Below are positions 40,889 through 50,825 of a stretch of 64,000 bases of DNA, piece after piece. Made by a program: the position numbers and the translations under genes. How positions within the stretch are numbered: the first letter of the stretch is position 1; the number at the start of each line of letters is the position of its first letter. Origin of the DNA: CAWBOY01 sp963790585 (lineage in GTDB: Bacteria > Planctomycetota > Planctomycetia > Gemmatales > Gemmataceae); contig CAWBOY010000006.1 of NCBI GenBank assembly GCA_963790585.1, forward strand, positions 1 to 64,000, read 5' to 3'. The notes under the pieces were generated by a model. That model did not search any database. It was not told the origin of the DNA and was given only the letters and a program-made list of their open reading frames with translations.

Positions 40889-41977
40889 ATGTCGATCAAG
40901 TTCTTTTGCAGTTGCGGCAAAAAGCTCAAAGCCCGCGACGAGATGGCCTCGCGCCGATCTGTCTGTCCAAAGTGTGGTTCACCTGTCGGAATTCCCTCTT
41001 TGCAACCGACACGGAAGGGCGGCCTCGCCCCCTTGACCCCTCTCGAACGTCTCAAACTCGCCAAAAACCGCAAGCCTGAGCAAGTGCCGCTGCCTCTGGG
41101 CGAATATGAACCTCCGGTACGTGTTCCCACTGAAATTCCCAATCCGAATCTGGTCCATTTTCTCGCAAACGCCGGGGCGCCGCATCCCAAGCTCGAAGGC
41201 CGCTTTCTGGAAGAAAACTGGCTGGAGTGCCTGCGCTATCCGATCCGCGCCTGGCGACTCTGCCTGATGCTATCGTTGCTGCTGGCGATCTTCAGCGGCG
41301 CCGTGGCGCTACTATTGCCGCCCATGTTGGCGGAAATGCCGACGAATCCCTGGGTCTTGACGACGTACTATGGAACCTGTCTGCTAATTCTGCTGCTCTT
41401 CGTCGGCCTACCGTGCAGTTTTCTGGACCTGGTGTTGATCTCGGCTCTCCGTGGCGAAGTGTACTACATCCGTTGGTCCGGCAACGCGTTTCAAACGATC
41501 CTCTTCAGCGGTGCCAAGTGGGTCACTTGCTTCGTCGCTGGCCCGATCCTCTTCGCGGGCATGGGCGTGCTGTACTGGACCTATTGCGGCGAACTGGGAT
41601 GGATTGACTGGCTTATTCTTATTGAGCTCGCTCTGGTTTGCTTCACCTATTGGATGTTCGCGGTCCTGTCTCTGAGCCAGTACAATTGGATCGGCGATTT
41701 AAACCCATTTGCTATCGCGGACCTGGCCCATCGCCTAGGCGGCCTAGCCTTGGCGTGGGTTCTCGGGGCGGCGCTCTTATTTTTCGCGCATGTGTTGCTC
41801 GTGGTCGAGGGCGTGGCCGAGCTACACGACACGCCGCTTCAAGGCTGGGTCTTGCTCGTTGTCGCCTGTGCCAGCGGCACGTTCTGCGGCACCTTTTTGT
41901 GCCGGTTGCTCGGCATCTGGTGCTTTCGCACGCGGCGGAAGGAACTCGAGTTCGATGACGAAGAGGATGAGGATTAG
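40889..41977 (+). CDS. Multi-pass membrane protein with N-terminal zinc ribbon
   Basis: A 362-residue protein. The N-terminal FFCSCGKKLKARDEMASRRS, followed by VCPKCG, is a Cys4 zinc ribbon of the type repeatedly fused to planctomycete membrane proteins. About six to seven membrane helices follow from residue ~125, and the C-terminus is acidic (EFDDEEDED). No catalytic motif is seen and the function is unknown. Intact. Confidence 0.75.
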   Translation: MSIKFFCSCGKKLKARDEMASRRSVCPKCGSPVGIPSLQPTRKGGLAPLTPLERLKLAKNRKPEQVPLPLGEYEPPVRVPTEIPNPNLVHFLANAGAPHPKLEGRFLEENWLECLRYPIRAWRLCLMLSLLLAIFSGAVALLLPPMLAEMPTNPWVLTTYYGTCLLILLLFVGLPCSFLDLVLISALRGEVYYIRWSGNAFQTILFSGAKWVTCFVAGPILFAGMGVLYWTYCGELGWIDWLILIELALVCFTYWMFAVLSLSQYNWIGDLNPFAIADLAHRLGGLALAWVLGAALLFFAHVLLVVEGVAELHDTPLQGWVLLVVACASGTFCGTFLCRLLGIWCFRTRRKELEFDDEEDED

Positions 41978-42616
41978 CGCTTGGGATGGATGAATTCGAG
42001 TGCTAAGAGCGTTCGGAAAGAATGTGATGGACTGGCGAAAGATAACGCTTTGTGTGCCATGCTTTCGTACTCGAAAGCATGGCACACATGAGCAGCATTC
42101 CTCATTCTTTCCGAACTCTCTTGCCGTCAATAATAATTTTGTTTAGCGTACGTTGATGGGCTTCATTGCCTGCCTCAATCGCGCATGCCCATTGGCCACG
42201 GCCTAGACTTCCGTTTGACGTCAACAGCGTTACAGGGCGTGCAACCTCGACCCCGCGACGGCGTCTGGCGAACGAAGTCAGCAGCGCGTGGAATTTCTCG
42301 CCTGCACGGAAAAATCTGCAAAAGACCCACTAGAAAAATCTAAACCATCTGTTATAGTAAAGGCGTCGGCAAGGCGGTTTCCCCGTCTCAGTGATGATCT
42401 TATCCGCAGGCTTCACTTTTCGCAGCCAAGGTCGTGTGACCTCGGCACATTCAGAAGTAAGCACTTTTAAGATGAGTTTTGACACCTATTTAACCTAGTT
42501 TTTTGACGTGCGTTCTAGTCGAGATTGTCCGCTTGGGCATGTCTGTGTTGTGCCGTTTCCGGCCCGACCATCTCTTCCGAAACGCTTCAAGCTCCCTTTT
42601 ATCTGGAGGATACTCT
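41978..42616. other. Long intergenic region upstream of rho with nested palindrome
   Basis: About 640 bp. 42005-42122 holds a nested inverted repeat (separate entry). The remaining ~490 bp form the probable rho leader. TTATAGT near 42350 could be a -10 element and TTGACA at 42479 a -35, but neither has a good partner. A long leader before rho fits the known autoregulation of rho in other bacteria. Confidence 0.4.
42005..42122. repeat. Nested inverted repeat between the zinc-ribbon membrane protein gene and rho
   Basis: Outer arms AAGAGCGTTCGGAAAGAATG and near-complement CATTCTTTCCGAACTCTCTT enclose an inner perfect hairpin whose arms read TGTGTGCCATGCTTTCG and CGAAAGCATGGCACACA (42050-42088). 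It could form a cruciform or long RNA hairpin. Confidence 0.8.
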
Positions 42617-44023
42617 ATGGCCGTCGCTCGTAGCGACGAAGGGTCTGGCAATGTGACCCGCAGACGATTTCCCGTCCGAAAACCCGCAGACGTTGCCACT
42701 TCCGCTTCGGCCATGACCGCCCCGGCCCCGCGCCCACGGCCCCACAACGAACACCAAACCTGCTCAGGCTCGACGACCTATATCGCTTGCCCATGCCCAA
42801 GCTCTTCCAGCTCGCCGAGCGCGAAGGCATGGGCGAACATACCGGCATGAATCGCGCTCAGATTGATCGTCGCCATCGTGCGCCGGCAAATCGAGCGCGG
42901 CGAAGTCGTCCGCGGCTCAGGTACTCTCGAAGTTCTGCCCGACGGCTACGGCTTTCTGCGCAGCGCCGCCCACAATTATCTCGCCTCGCCCGAAGACATC
43001 TATGTGTCGCCGAGCCAAATTCGCCGCCTCGGCCTCCGCACCGGCCTCGTCGTCGAAGGGCCCATCCGCCTGCCGATCGAAGGGCAAGAAAATTTTGCCC
43101 TGATGCAGGTCGAAGCCGTCAATGGCCATGCCCCCGAGGAAAAGAGCCGGCCAACCGTCTTTGAAGACCTGACGCCGCTCCATCCGAATACACGGCTGGT
43201 CCTTGAAACGACCGGCGACGAGATGCCCACCCGCGTCATGGATCTGGTAGCCCCGATCGGTAAAGGTCAGCGCGGCCTGATCGTATCGCCGCCCCGAGCC
43301 GGCAAGACCGTTCTCCTGCAGAAAATCGCTTTCGCGCTGAAGAAAAATCATCCGGAAGCGTATCTCATCGTCCTGCTCATTGATGAACGGCCGGAAGAAG
43401 TGACGGAAATGGTTCGCACCGTGGCCGGCGACAATGCCGAAGTCGTTGCCAGCACGTTCGATGAACCATCGAGCGAACACGTCCACGTCAGCGACATCGC
43501 CCTGGAAAAGGCCAAGCGCCTCGTCGAAGATGGCCGCGACGTCATCATCCTGCTCGACTCGATCACGCGCCTCGCTCGCGCCCACAACACCGAAGCGCCC
43601 TCTGGCGGCAAGCTGCTCTCCGGCGGTCTCGATTCCAACGCGATGCAAAAGCCGAAGCGCTTCTTCGGTGCCGCCCGCAACATCGAAGAAGGCGGCAGCC
43701 TGACGATCATGGCTACGGCCCTCGTCGACACCGGCTCGCGCATGGACGAAGTGATCTTTGAAGAATTCAAAGGTACGGGCAACATGGAGCTTCATCTCGA
43801 TCGCCGCCTCGTCGACAAACGCGTCTGGCCGGCCATCGATATCAACCGCAGCGGCACGCGCAAGGAAGAGCTGCTGATGCACCCCGATGAAGTCGAACGC
43901 GTCCGCGCCCTACGCCGCGTCCTTGCCGACATGCACCCCGTCGAGGCAATGGAGTTGGTCGTCAGCCGTATGCGTAAAACCAAGTCGAACGCTGAGTTTT
44001 TATTGAGTATGAATATGGGTTGA
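42617..44023 (+). CDS. rho: Transcription termination factor Rho (two compensating frameshifts)
   Basis: Hexameric RNA helicase that ends transcription. ATG 42617 follows TGGAGGA. The N-terminal basic tail is followed by the Rho_N helix (LDDLYRLPMPKLFQLAEREG), then the RNA-binding cold-shock domain (LEVLPDGYGFLRS), Walker A (SPPRAGKTVL), Walker B region (LIVLLIDERPEEVTEMVRT) and the closing VVSRMRKTKSNAEFL. One base seems lost near 42740-42755 and one gained near 42858 (CAGATTGATC should read CAGTTGATC); between them the Rho_N helix is in another frame. Opposite shifts 110 bp apart in an essential gene argue for sequence error. Confidence 0.92.
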
Positions 44024-44042
44024 GAAGTGAATCCGTTTGACA

Positions 44043-44120
44043 ACCGAGCCTGAAGCGTAAGCGAAGTGCCTTTTGATTTTCTTAATACAAAATGCTCTTC
44101 GCTTACGCTTCAGGCTCGGT
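44043..44120. repeat. Palindromic repeat, family 5 copy B (probable bidirectional terminator)
   Basis: ACCGAGCCTGAAGCGTAAGC and its reverse complement, with 24-bp arms and an AT-rich loop, lie between the convergent rho and S46 peptidase genes, where a bidirectional terminator would be expected. Confidence 0.85.
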
Positions 44121-44146
44121 AATCTTCAGGCTTGGTAATCTCAAAA

Positions 44147-46213
44147 TCAATCCGCGCCCAATTCGTGTAACAATTCGTCCGCGTGATAGAGCTTCCGCAG
44201 TGCCTCCAGAACGCCCTTGGAATGAACGCTGATATGCCGCGCCTGGACGTCGGTGTAAACGAAGTTGCGCACGAGGCCATGGCGATTGCGATCGAAGTTG
44301 ATACCCACGAGTTCGCCCGCGCGATTGAGGACGGGGCTTCCGGAGTTGCCGCCGATCGTGTCGGCGGTTGAGGCGAAATTAAAGGGTGTATTCAGATCGA
44401 GCTTGTCTTTGCCGTCGGTCCATCGTTTCGGTAAGGCAAAAGGCTCGCGCCCATCCAAGCGCTGCCAGCGGTCGAACATGCCGCTAAACCTGGTCGTGTA
44501 GGGCACGTCGACGCCGTTGACCACGTAACCTTTGACAACGCCGAAAGCCATTCGCAACGTGAATGTCGCGTCCGGCGCGATTCCCCGACCGTAGGCCTTG
44601 AAACGAGCTTGGGCAATCAGACCGTTTGCCTGGCGTTCCGGCTCCTCGACCTCTTCTTCATAGCGCTTGCGCACGGCTCGCGCCTCGTCGTCTATCATCT
44701 TGGCGAATTTCAACATCGAATCGGTTGTCGTGTCGATCGCCTTCGCTCCTTCCTTGTCGAGGCGACGACGCTCAGCTGGGTCAGCGATTTTGGCCCCGGC
44801 GACGAGTTCGGCGGCCCGCTCGGCGGGCGTCTTGCCGGCGAGGACTTTCACGACCAAGGGATGCTCACCGCCTAAAATCTCGGCGAGGAACGACAAGGAT
44901 CCAGCAAGCCGGACGCGCTCCAATTCGGGATAGATAGGTGCCGGCGAAAATAATTGAAATTCGAGCGACTCCAAATTGGAATCGCGATATTCACGCAATC
45001 TGTCAGCGCTTTTCTTGGGCCGTTCCGCCGCGAGCCGCACGAGGTGCCGGGCGATCAAGAATAGTTCGGAATCAAAGGCGTCGCCGCGTTCAAGCAAATA
45101 ATATAATTTTTCGAATGACCCGAAGACCTTTTGCGACGCAGCAACGCGATCCCACGCGGCCGATTCCTCTTTGCTACCCCCGGGCTGCGTGGCGACCCGA
45201 GCGCGCAGTTCAGACTCTTGCTCGGCTTTGCGGGCTAGGACCGATGGATCGAGCAGGCCCGCATATTGGCCCGACATCGCTTTGCGACCGTTGGCGACGC
45301 GATGCAGGTCCTTCGACGCCATGCGCCGTTCCTCGGGACCGCGCTCGCTGAATTGAATCAGCAGCGCCTCCATCGCCCGCTGCCGCGCGAGTGAGTAGGG
45401 CAGCGTAACATCACGCCGATGCTTGAGTTTTGCCAGGGTTTCGAGCCGATTGGTCGTCCCCGGGTTCCCGGTGACAAAGACGAGATCGCCCTCGCTCGGG
45501 CCGGTTTTGCTCCACTTGAGATACTCGCGCGGCCGGACGGGTTTATCATCCTCATAGGCACGAAAGAAGCAAATATCGAGATTGAACCGTGGAAACTCGA
45601 AGTTGTCGACGTCGCCACCAAAGGCGGCGATCGCGTTTTCCGGAGCGAAAACCAGGCGGACATCTGTAAATTTTTTGTATCGATAAAGGTGATAAAGCCC
45701 GCCTTGATAAAGCGTCACGACGTCGCTGCGCAGGCCGGTCGACTTGAGCGATTCCTTTTCGATGTCCGAGAGAACAGTCCGCCGTGCGGCTGCGGCCTGG
45801 GCGCTGGTCATGCCGGGCTTGAGAGCACTGGCGACTTGATTGGTAACATCAACGATTTCATAAAGAACGTTCAACTCGAGATCCGGGCACTTCAGCTCCT
45901 GCTCCTTGGTCCGCGCGTGAAAACCATCGCGGAGCAAATCCTTGTCTTTGGTGCTTAGCTTTTGCAGCGAGTCGGCGCCGATGTGATGATTTGTGACAAG
46001 TAAGCCGTCGGGCGACACAAAGCTACCGGAGCCGCCGTTATTGAATCGTACGGACGCCAGGCGGGCATGAGTCAGCCACTCGTCGGTCAGGTCGAAGTTA
46101 TGCCGAGTTTTGAGAAGATCGCGCGGCGGGTCGTTCAACAACCACATGCCTTCGTCGCTTTTCAAGGGCGTCACCAAGATCAGAAAGAAAAGAAAAAGGA
46201 AAAAAGTTCGCAC
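44147..46213 (-). CDS. S46-family exopeptidase (DPP7/DPP11-like)
   Basis: A periplasmic dipeptidyl peptidase with chymotrypsin fold. Signal peptide VRTFFLFLFFLILVTPLKSD; then the S46 opening GMWLLNDPP and the triad in LLVTNHHIG (His), FGGDVDNFEFPRFN (Asp) and DTIGGNSGSPVLN (Ser). These enzymes remove dipeptides from oligopeptides in asaccharolytic or peptide-feeding bacteria. GTG 46213 directly precedes the signal peptide and is preferred to an ATG 33 codons upstream. About 688 residues, as usual. Intact. Confidence 0.93.
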   Translation of the reverse strand: MRTFFLFLFFLILVTPLKSDEGMWLLNDPPRDLLKTRHNFDLTDEWLTHARLASVRFNNGGSGSFVSPDGLLVTNHHIGADSLQKLSTKDKDLLRDGFHARTKEQELKCPDLELNVLYEIVDVTNQVASALKPGMTSAQAAAARRTVLSDIEKESLKSTGLRSDVVTLYQGGLYHLYRYKKFTDVRLVFAPENAIAAFGGDVDNFEFPRFNLDICFFRAYEDDKPVRPREYLKWSKTGPSEGDLVFVTGNPGTTNRLETLAKLKHRRDVTLPYSLARQRAMEALLIQFSERGPEERRMASKDLHRVANGRKAMSGQYAGLLDPSVLARKAEQESELRARVATQPGGSKEESAAWDRVAASQKVFGSFEKLYYLLERGDAFDSELFLIARHLVRLAAERPKKSADRLREYRDSNLESLEFQLFSPAPIYPELERVRLAGSLSFLAEILGGEHPLVVKVLAGKTPAERAAELVAGAKIADPAERRRLDKEGAKAIDTTTDSMLKFAKMIDDEARAVRKRYEEEVEEPERQANGLIAQARFKAYGRGIAPDATFTLRMAFGVVKGYVVNGVDVPYTTRFSGMFDRWQRLDGREPFALPKRWTDGKDKLDLNTPFNFASTADTIGGNSGSPVLNRAGELVGINFDRNRHGLVRNFVYTDVQARHISVHSKGVLEALRKLYHADELLHELGAD

Positions 46214-46308
46214 GGTGCAACCGCCTGTTCGAGCCAATTGGTTCAATCTGCTTGAGATTGTATGAGAATTGACTGTGTACGCGAATGGACGGCTGGACGT
46301 GCGACTCT

Positions 46309-47216
46309 TCACAAAATCGCCAGGTGGACCTCGCTGAATAGCTCCGGCTCAAAACCGAGCGAACAATAAGAGCGCGGGCCGGCGTATTGCGGCCATCGAC
46401 CGACAACTCCACGCGCGATCGACCCAGTTGGCGCGCTTGATGAAGCACTCGAATCATGGCCTCGCGGCCCAGGCCTCGGCGCCGTGCCTCTGGAACGATG
46501 CCAAAGTACACGATCTCCCAGTCCCGATTTTCAGGTTGTTCCATGATAACAACGACACCGACAGGATCGCCGTTCTCGCGCAGCAGCCACCAGCGATCCG
46601 GGTCGAACACGCCCTGGGCCCGATGGCAGTCAAGGACCTCCGACACTGTTCGCACGCCGGCAACTTCCGGGCAGTCGAGCGTGCCTTCATAGGTTCGCAA
46701 CAGAGTTTGCTCAAATACCGAAGGTTGCGCAGGGTCGAAGGCGTCGTACAACAGTCGCGGCTGGCGAAGGTGTGGAAGCGCCCCCTTGAGATCATGAATG
46801 AGATGCCACAGATGTGTGATATGCCGAAACCGATGACGCTCCAAAGCCGCGGCCTCGCGAGACTCCTCAGGCGACAGCAGAACCTGAACGAGCTTGATTC
46901 CTCGGTTTCCGAGCCAAGACACGGCATGTGAAAGCAACAAGTCCTCAACCGTAGGCTGAAGCGCGCGGTCGAGGACTTGGGGCGGCCATAACATCCCGCT
47001 GGCCCCAGCCATTGGCATACAAAACACAGCGCCAACCAGTCCGGCATTATCGCGCACGACGAATAAGCCGTCGGTGCTTAATTGCCCCATTTGACTCAGG
47101 AGCAGAGCGTTCTCAATTCGTCGCTCCGCTTCGAGCGGAGCAAAATGCCTAAAGAGAATGCGCAGCGCCGGAGCGATCTCATCGACGTGTGCAGGTTCAG
47201 GTTGCGACCAAGGCAT
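46309..47216 (-). CDS. GNAT-family N-acetyltransferase (one frameshift)
   Basis: Acetyl-CoA-dependent acyltransferase with two GNAT-like halves. The C-terminal one holds the acetyl-CoA motif EARRRGLGREAMIRVL after VVIMEQPENRDWEIVYFGIV. After GRNTPARAL the frame changes near 46365; one missing base gives YCSLGFEPELFSEVHLAIL and a stop at 46309, a normal GNAT ending. Without it the frame runs another 70 codons into the peptidase gene. AAGGA lies 8 nt before ATG 47216. Substrate unknown. Confidence 0.85.
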
Positions 47217-47259
47217 TCGACGATCCTTCGGCCTGCCGATGCTCAATGCGGGCCGCTGT

Positions 47260-47911
47260 TTAGTGACCTACCGTAGGCACGACCTGAGCCGTCGTGCATG
47301 ATCCCGTCGCACAAGTCGTTGAGCAACCTTTGTCACATGTACCGCAATCGCTGGTGCCGTGGAGTCCGAATTGGAACAAACCGATGGAAGCCGGCGCGGT
47401 AGAGCCATGCTGGCCAGTTCCGCAAGTCTTGCACGTCGCGGCGCAACCAGCCGCGGCGCGAATCTGGCCTTCCTGGCACACGGGGAAAAAGGCATGAAGA
47501 GGCGGGTTGAGAACCTGACACTGATCACGGCAATTCACGCCCAAATGCAGCGGACGATAAAATAAAAAGTCCAAAAGCTTGCCCGAGCCGCAGCCCGCCG
47601 CACAGGTCGAACAACTCGATGTCTTCGCGGCGCATGTCGAGCAGACTCACGGCTTTTGTAGTGCAGGACGAGCAGCTCCCGCATGAGGCCGATTTGGTCG
47701 CGCAGGTCGAGCCCACCGTGGCGCAGGGCGACGAGCACGGCAACGCGCATATCGACATCGCCGGAATCCCATAGTTGGAAGGGCCAAGGGCGGTCGTTGC
47801 AGGTACCGCCACGATCGGCTGCGCTGGAATGATCGTCGACGATTCAGGCGGCGTGGCACCTGCGCAGGTAGCCAAAAGGGCCGCCAACATCACAGCTATG
47901 CTAAATTTCAT
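47260..47911 (-). CDS. Exported Cys-rich protein (one frameshift)
   Basis: A signal peptide (FSIAVMLAALLATCAGATPP; a lipobox-like LATC is possible) is followed by a Pro/Thr-rich stretch and a Cys cluster (ALPCSSPCATVGSTCATKSA, CGSCSSC). Removing one C near 47578-47585 joins this to a second Cys-rich half (VCQEGQIRAAAGCAATCKTC, CGTCDKGCSTTCATGSC). About 20 cysteines in about 215 residues. No known family; disulfide-stabilised surface protein or metal binding are both possible. It lies between the GNAT and outer-membrane barrel genes on the same strand. Confidence 0.6.
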
Positions 47912-48061
47912 GATATTGGCCTCGCGTACAAACCTTTCCTGTCAACCTGGCTGCCGCACGTTACGGCATAAGCGGCAGATACCGCATAATCTCTACATCG
48001 GCATTTTCTCCTTTTTTCTGAGCACGAAGCATTCTCTTTGCGCGCACTCCCAAGCTTGTAG

Positions 48062-49132
48062 TCAAAAGTCAATCTCTCCGCGGAGAAATACACCTTGAGT
48101 CGTCAAATCGAAATTCGATCCGCCGATGTGACCGATTTGCCAATACCGCTCGACCTGGTAGCCGACGCGAAAATGAAGGTATTCGGCCTGCGGCGGCGTG
48201 TAGCCCAATCCCGCCTGAAATGCTAAGGACGGCACACTTTGGGTATGTTGCGTTCGGTCGGCCGTATCGAGCGCGGAACCGTCGATGGCATATTGAGTGT
48301 CGTAAAAGCGTTGTTTGGTTTGTCCGACAAGTACCGCGCCATCGACTTTGCCAAAAGCACTCAATCCAGGCAAAATGGGGATCGCCATGATCCGATAATT
48401 GAGGTCCCATTCGAGGTGGGGGCCAGCGCCGATATAGTAGTTGCTCGCGCACTGTTGCAAAGCTGGATTGTCTAGCTGGTCATCATAATAAATGCTGGCC
48501 AGGCGAATACCAAAGCGCACCTGCGATTCAAGCCGCGGAACGAGATCCACTTTACACGTGGCATAATCGAAATCGAATTGATTCCAATCAATCCGACTCT
48601 TTGTGTTTACGATTAAGCCGTTCTGAAGGACTGCTGAACTCGTACCTTCCGTGGCGAAAAAGCGATAACCGAAAATAAAATCGCCCTGACGGTCCGGCAG
48701 GTGATACCCGATGTCGAACCGGGGTGCGAGTGTCCAGCTGAGCGGGGTACGATCGGTTGACAAGGCGACGACTTCGCCATTGGGCCGCGTAACACTTGCG
48801 TGCAAATGGTCCTTGGCGATCGGGTCGAGAAATTCTAGCTCGACATCGAAGAATAATGCAGGCGGCTGCGCCGCGCGGGCGATGGGAACAACCGGCACGA
48901 TTACCGGAGCAATGACCCCTGGAGGCGGTGCCACCGGCACCGGTTGACTCGTTTGCGGAATCGCTTGTGGCGCTCCCAAGCCAACCTGTGGCCCGCCATT
49001 GAGTGGATCGGGAGGGACACGATAAGGCTCCGCTGGCACGGCGACCGGCGCCGGCGGCAATGGCTGCGCATGAACCATGGCCGGAGCTAACATCGACGAT
49101 AACAGGAATACAAATCGAATCGTTCTTTTCAT
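48062..49132 (-). CDS. BBP7-like outer-membrane beta-barrel protein
   Basis: A 356-residue exported protein: signal peptide (FVFLLSSMLAPAMVHAQ), proline-rich linker to about residue 85, then a beta-barrel with alternating aromatic strands (FDIGYHLPDRQGDFIFGYRF, RFGIRLASIYYDD, YLHFRVGYQVERYWQIG) ending GVFLRGEIDF with a C-terminal Phe. The pattern resembles the BBP7-like barrels common in planctomycetes. Function unknown. Intact. Confidence 0.75.
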   Translation of the reverse strand: MKRTIRFVFLLSSMLAPAMVHAQPLPPAPVAVPAEPYRVPPDPLNGGPQVGLGAPQAIPQTSQPVPVAPPPGVIAPVIVPVVPIARAAQPPALFFDVELEFLDPIAKDHLHASVTRPNGEVVALSTDRTPLSWTLAPRFDIGYHLPDRQGDFIFGYRFFATEGTSSAVLQNGLIVNTKSRIDWNQFDFDYATCKVDLVPRLESQVRFGIRLASIYYDDQLDNPALQQCASNYYIGAGPHLEWDLNYRIMAIPILPGLSAFGKVDGAVLVGQTKQRFYDTQYAIDGSALDTADRTQHTQSVPSLAFQAGLGYTPPQAEYLHFRVGYQVERYWQIGHIGGSNFDLTTQGVFLRGEIDF

Positions 49133-49499
49133 TGCGGACCCCTCGACGGGAACGAGTGGATCGTCACTCGGACCGAGGCGATTACCGTTTTAGAGGCAAG
49201 GGGTCCAGGGCAGTTTGATTTTCGCAACGTGGGTTAAGCTCGAAAGACTGGGTGTGTTACCGTCGTGAATGCGCCCGATGAAGCGACCGTCGCGCCAAAA
49301 AACGTGTTGGGTTTGGCGCGACGGTCTGACAACTTAACACCTTGTTCTGCTTAAGGTTACAATGAGACCAAGACCGTCGCGCCAAAAGATCACGCGGGCA
49401 CCCCCTCCCAACCGCGATGCAAAATCAAATGCGCCTGGCATGGGGTCAAGGCAAATTCTGGAACGTACGAATGCGTACCGTTGCGAAATGATGGTCGAT
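49133..49499. other. Intergenic region with hairpin built from a thrice-repeated motif
   Basis: No gene is seen. GACCGTCGCGCCAAA occurs at 49285, as its reverse complement ending at 49326, and again near 49372. The first two form a 15-bp hairpin. The remainder is unremarkable. Confidence 0.5.
49285..49387. repeat. Short repeat GACCGTCGCGCCAAA, three copies (two inverted)
   Basis: Inverted copies at 49285-49299 and 49312-49326 around an AACGTGTTGG-containing loop, plus a third direct copy at about 49372-49386. It lies upstream of the barrel gene and downstream of the tRNA, both on the minus strand. Confidence 0.7.
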
Positions 49500-49572
49500 T
49501 ACCCCCGGCAGGATTCGAACCTGCGACCTTCGCTTTAGGAAAGCGCTGCTCTATCCCCTGAGCTACGGGGGC
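49500..49572 (-). tRNA. tRNA-Arg (anticodon CCT)
   Basis: A full cloverleaf on the minus strand: acceptor GCCCCCG with CGGGGGT (first pair G-T wobble), D arm GCTC/GAGC, anticodon arm GCGCT-TTCCTAA-AGCGA with CCT at 34-36, T arm GCAGG-TTCGAAT-CCTGC. The CCA end is not encoded. The outermost anticodon-stem pair is mismatched (G-A). Confidence 0.95.
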
Positions 49573-49787
49573 GATGATATGGCTTCATCCTAGCAACCGA
49601 TGGCGCCGGTACAAAGCCTACAGCCGTCAATTTCGATAACCGTTGCTCACAATCAAGTTAAGTAGAGGGGGAATTCCGGCGTACAATCGGTTCATGACTT
49701 CATAGGATAGCCCAATCGCAAAGCGCCCATTTTAACTCATTCGTCGCTTTCTGCATCTTATCTGCCGATTCCTTTGAGGAGCTTGCC

Positions 49788-50339
49788 GTGCAAATCGCTC
49801 TACGAATTCTCGTATTGTTGCTCGCGCTGGGGGCAGGCGGCTTGTCGGGGTATGTCGCCTACCTCTGGATGACCAGGTTCAGAGCGGACAGGGCAAGTTC
49901 GACGACCAGAGGAGCAATCTCGATTTATTGCGCATGCAGGTGAAGGCGCAACAGCGACGCACCTTCGGTATTGCAAGACGAGGAGGCTAAATTCGCGGAG
50001 AATACCAAGGACCATATCCAAAAAATGCGCGTTCTGCCCTTCATGTATGGCGGTGCGATCGTTGGTCTTCTCGGCGGGCTGCTCGCTGTCGGCGGTCGGC
50101 CGTTGTGCGCGTCGGGATTGTTCTTGGTCGGCTTCCTTGCCCCCTTGGCCGTCTATCAGAGTTACTGGCTGCGGATTCCGACGCTTTTGACCGAGTCGAG
50201 CCGGCCAGAATGGCAAACGGACTTATTCGCTGTGCTTGCAGTGGGCGGTCTTTTCCTATGTACGGTACTGGCTCGGTTGACGCCTTCGACACCGGAATCT
50301 GGCGTCGAATCTAGCGCGGATCTGACCGAAACGGAATAG
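49788..50339 (+). CDS. Small membrane protein with coiled-coil segment (two frameshifts)
   Basis: GTG 49788 follows GAGGAG and opens an N-terminal membrane helix (IALRILVLLLALGAGGLSGY). The frame changes near 49866, after which DDQVQSGQGKFDDQRSNLDL and LRMQVKAQQ read as a polar coiled coil. It changes again near 49955-49960 into LQDEEAKFAENTKDHIQKMR followed by three helices (GGAIVGLLGGLLAVG, LFLVGFLAPLAVY, LFAVLAVGGLFLC). The two shifts are opposite in sense. Function unknown. The zinc-ribbon membrane protein gene follows. Confidence 0.6.
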
Positions 50340-50399
50340 CGAAATTGGCTGCAATCAATTAATAATTACCCAAATAGACTCGTTTAAGGCGCTTAAAAC

Positions 50400-50825
50400 A
50401 TGCCGGAACTCCGCTTCTTCTGCCCGCATTGTGTGTCAGCGCTCAAATTGCATCATGGCGCGCCCGAGGGCAAAATGATCAAGTGCCCGCGCTGCCAGGC
50501 GATCAGCCCGTTTCCCGCGGAAAGCGCGGTCGCCGTCACGCCTGGCGGCGCCAAGCCGACCGGCAGAGGCTTGCCGACGCCGATGCCGATGCGGGCGTCG
50601 CTGTTGAAGCCTTCTGCTGCGGGCGAGGCTCAGGACGTCGAGCCGATGGACATTGAGGAAGCCGGTCCAGTTACCAAGATGGCGAAGCCCAAGCCAAAGA
50701 AAAAAGGCTTTGACGGCGTTCCCTGGTTCATCGCTCTCCTTGTGCTCGCCTACGCCGGTGCGGCCGGCGCCACCTACTATGGACTGCTCGACGATCAGAT
50801 TAAGTCGGTTTTCCTGCCCAGGTGA
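50400..50825 (+). CDS. Zinc-ribbon single-pass membrane protein
   Basis: A 141-residue protein: a zinc ribbon (RFFCPHCVSALKLHHGAPEG, then IKCPRCQ), a low-complexity Pro/Ala/Lys linker and one C-terminal helix (WFIALLVLAYAGAAGATYYG). Similar planctomycete proteins use the ribbon as an MJ0042-like N-terminal module. Function unknown. Intact; 60 bp after the preceding membrane-protein gene and perhaps in its operon. Confidence 0.75.
   Translation: MPELRFFCPHCVSALKLHHGAPEGKMIKCPRCQAISPFPAESAVAVTPGGAKPTGRGLPTPMPMRASLLKPSAAGEAQDVEPMDIEEAGPVTKMAKPKPKKKGFDGVPWFIALLVLAYAGAAGATYYGLLDDQIKSVFLPR

Noticed and set aside
42740..42870. Programmed frameshifting in rho
   Set aside because: Two opposite shifts are needed, there is no slippery heptamer or stimulator, and similar breaks are scattered through many genes; sequence error is simpler.
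42917..43882. 321-codon minus-strand frame opposite rho
   Set aside because: Antisense shadow of the conserved Rho core; no ribosome site and no domain.
47775..48098. 107-codon plus-strand frame opposite the Cys-rich and barrel genes
   Set aside because: Overlaps the signal peptide of the Cys-rich gene in antisense and has no ribosome site or domain.
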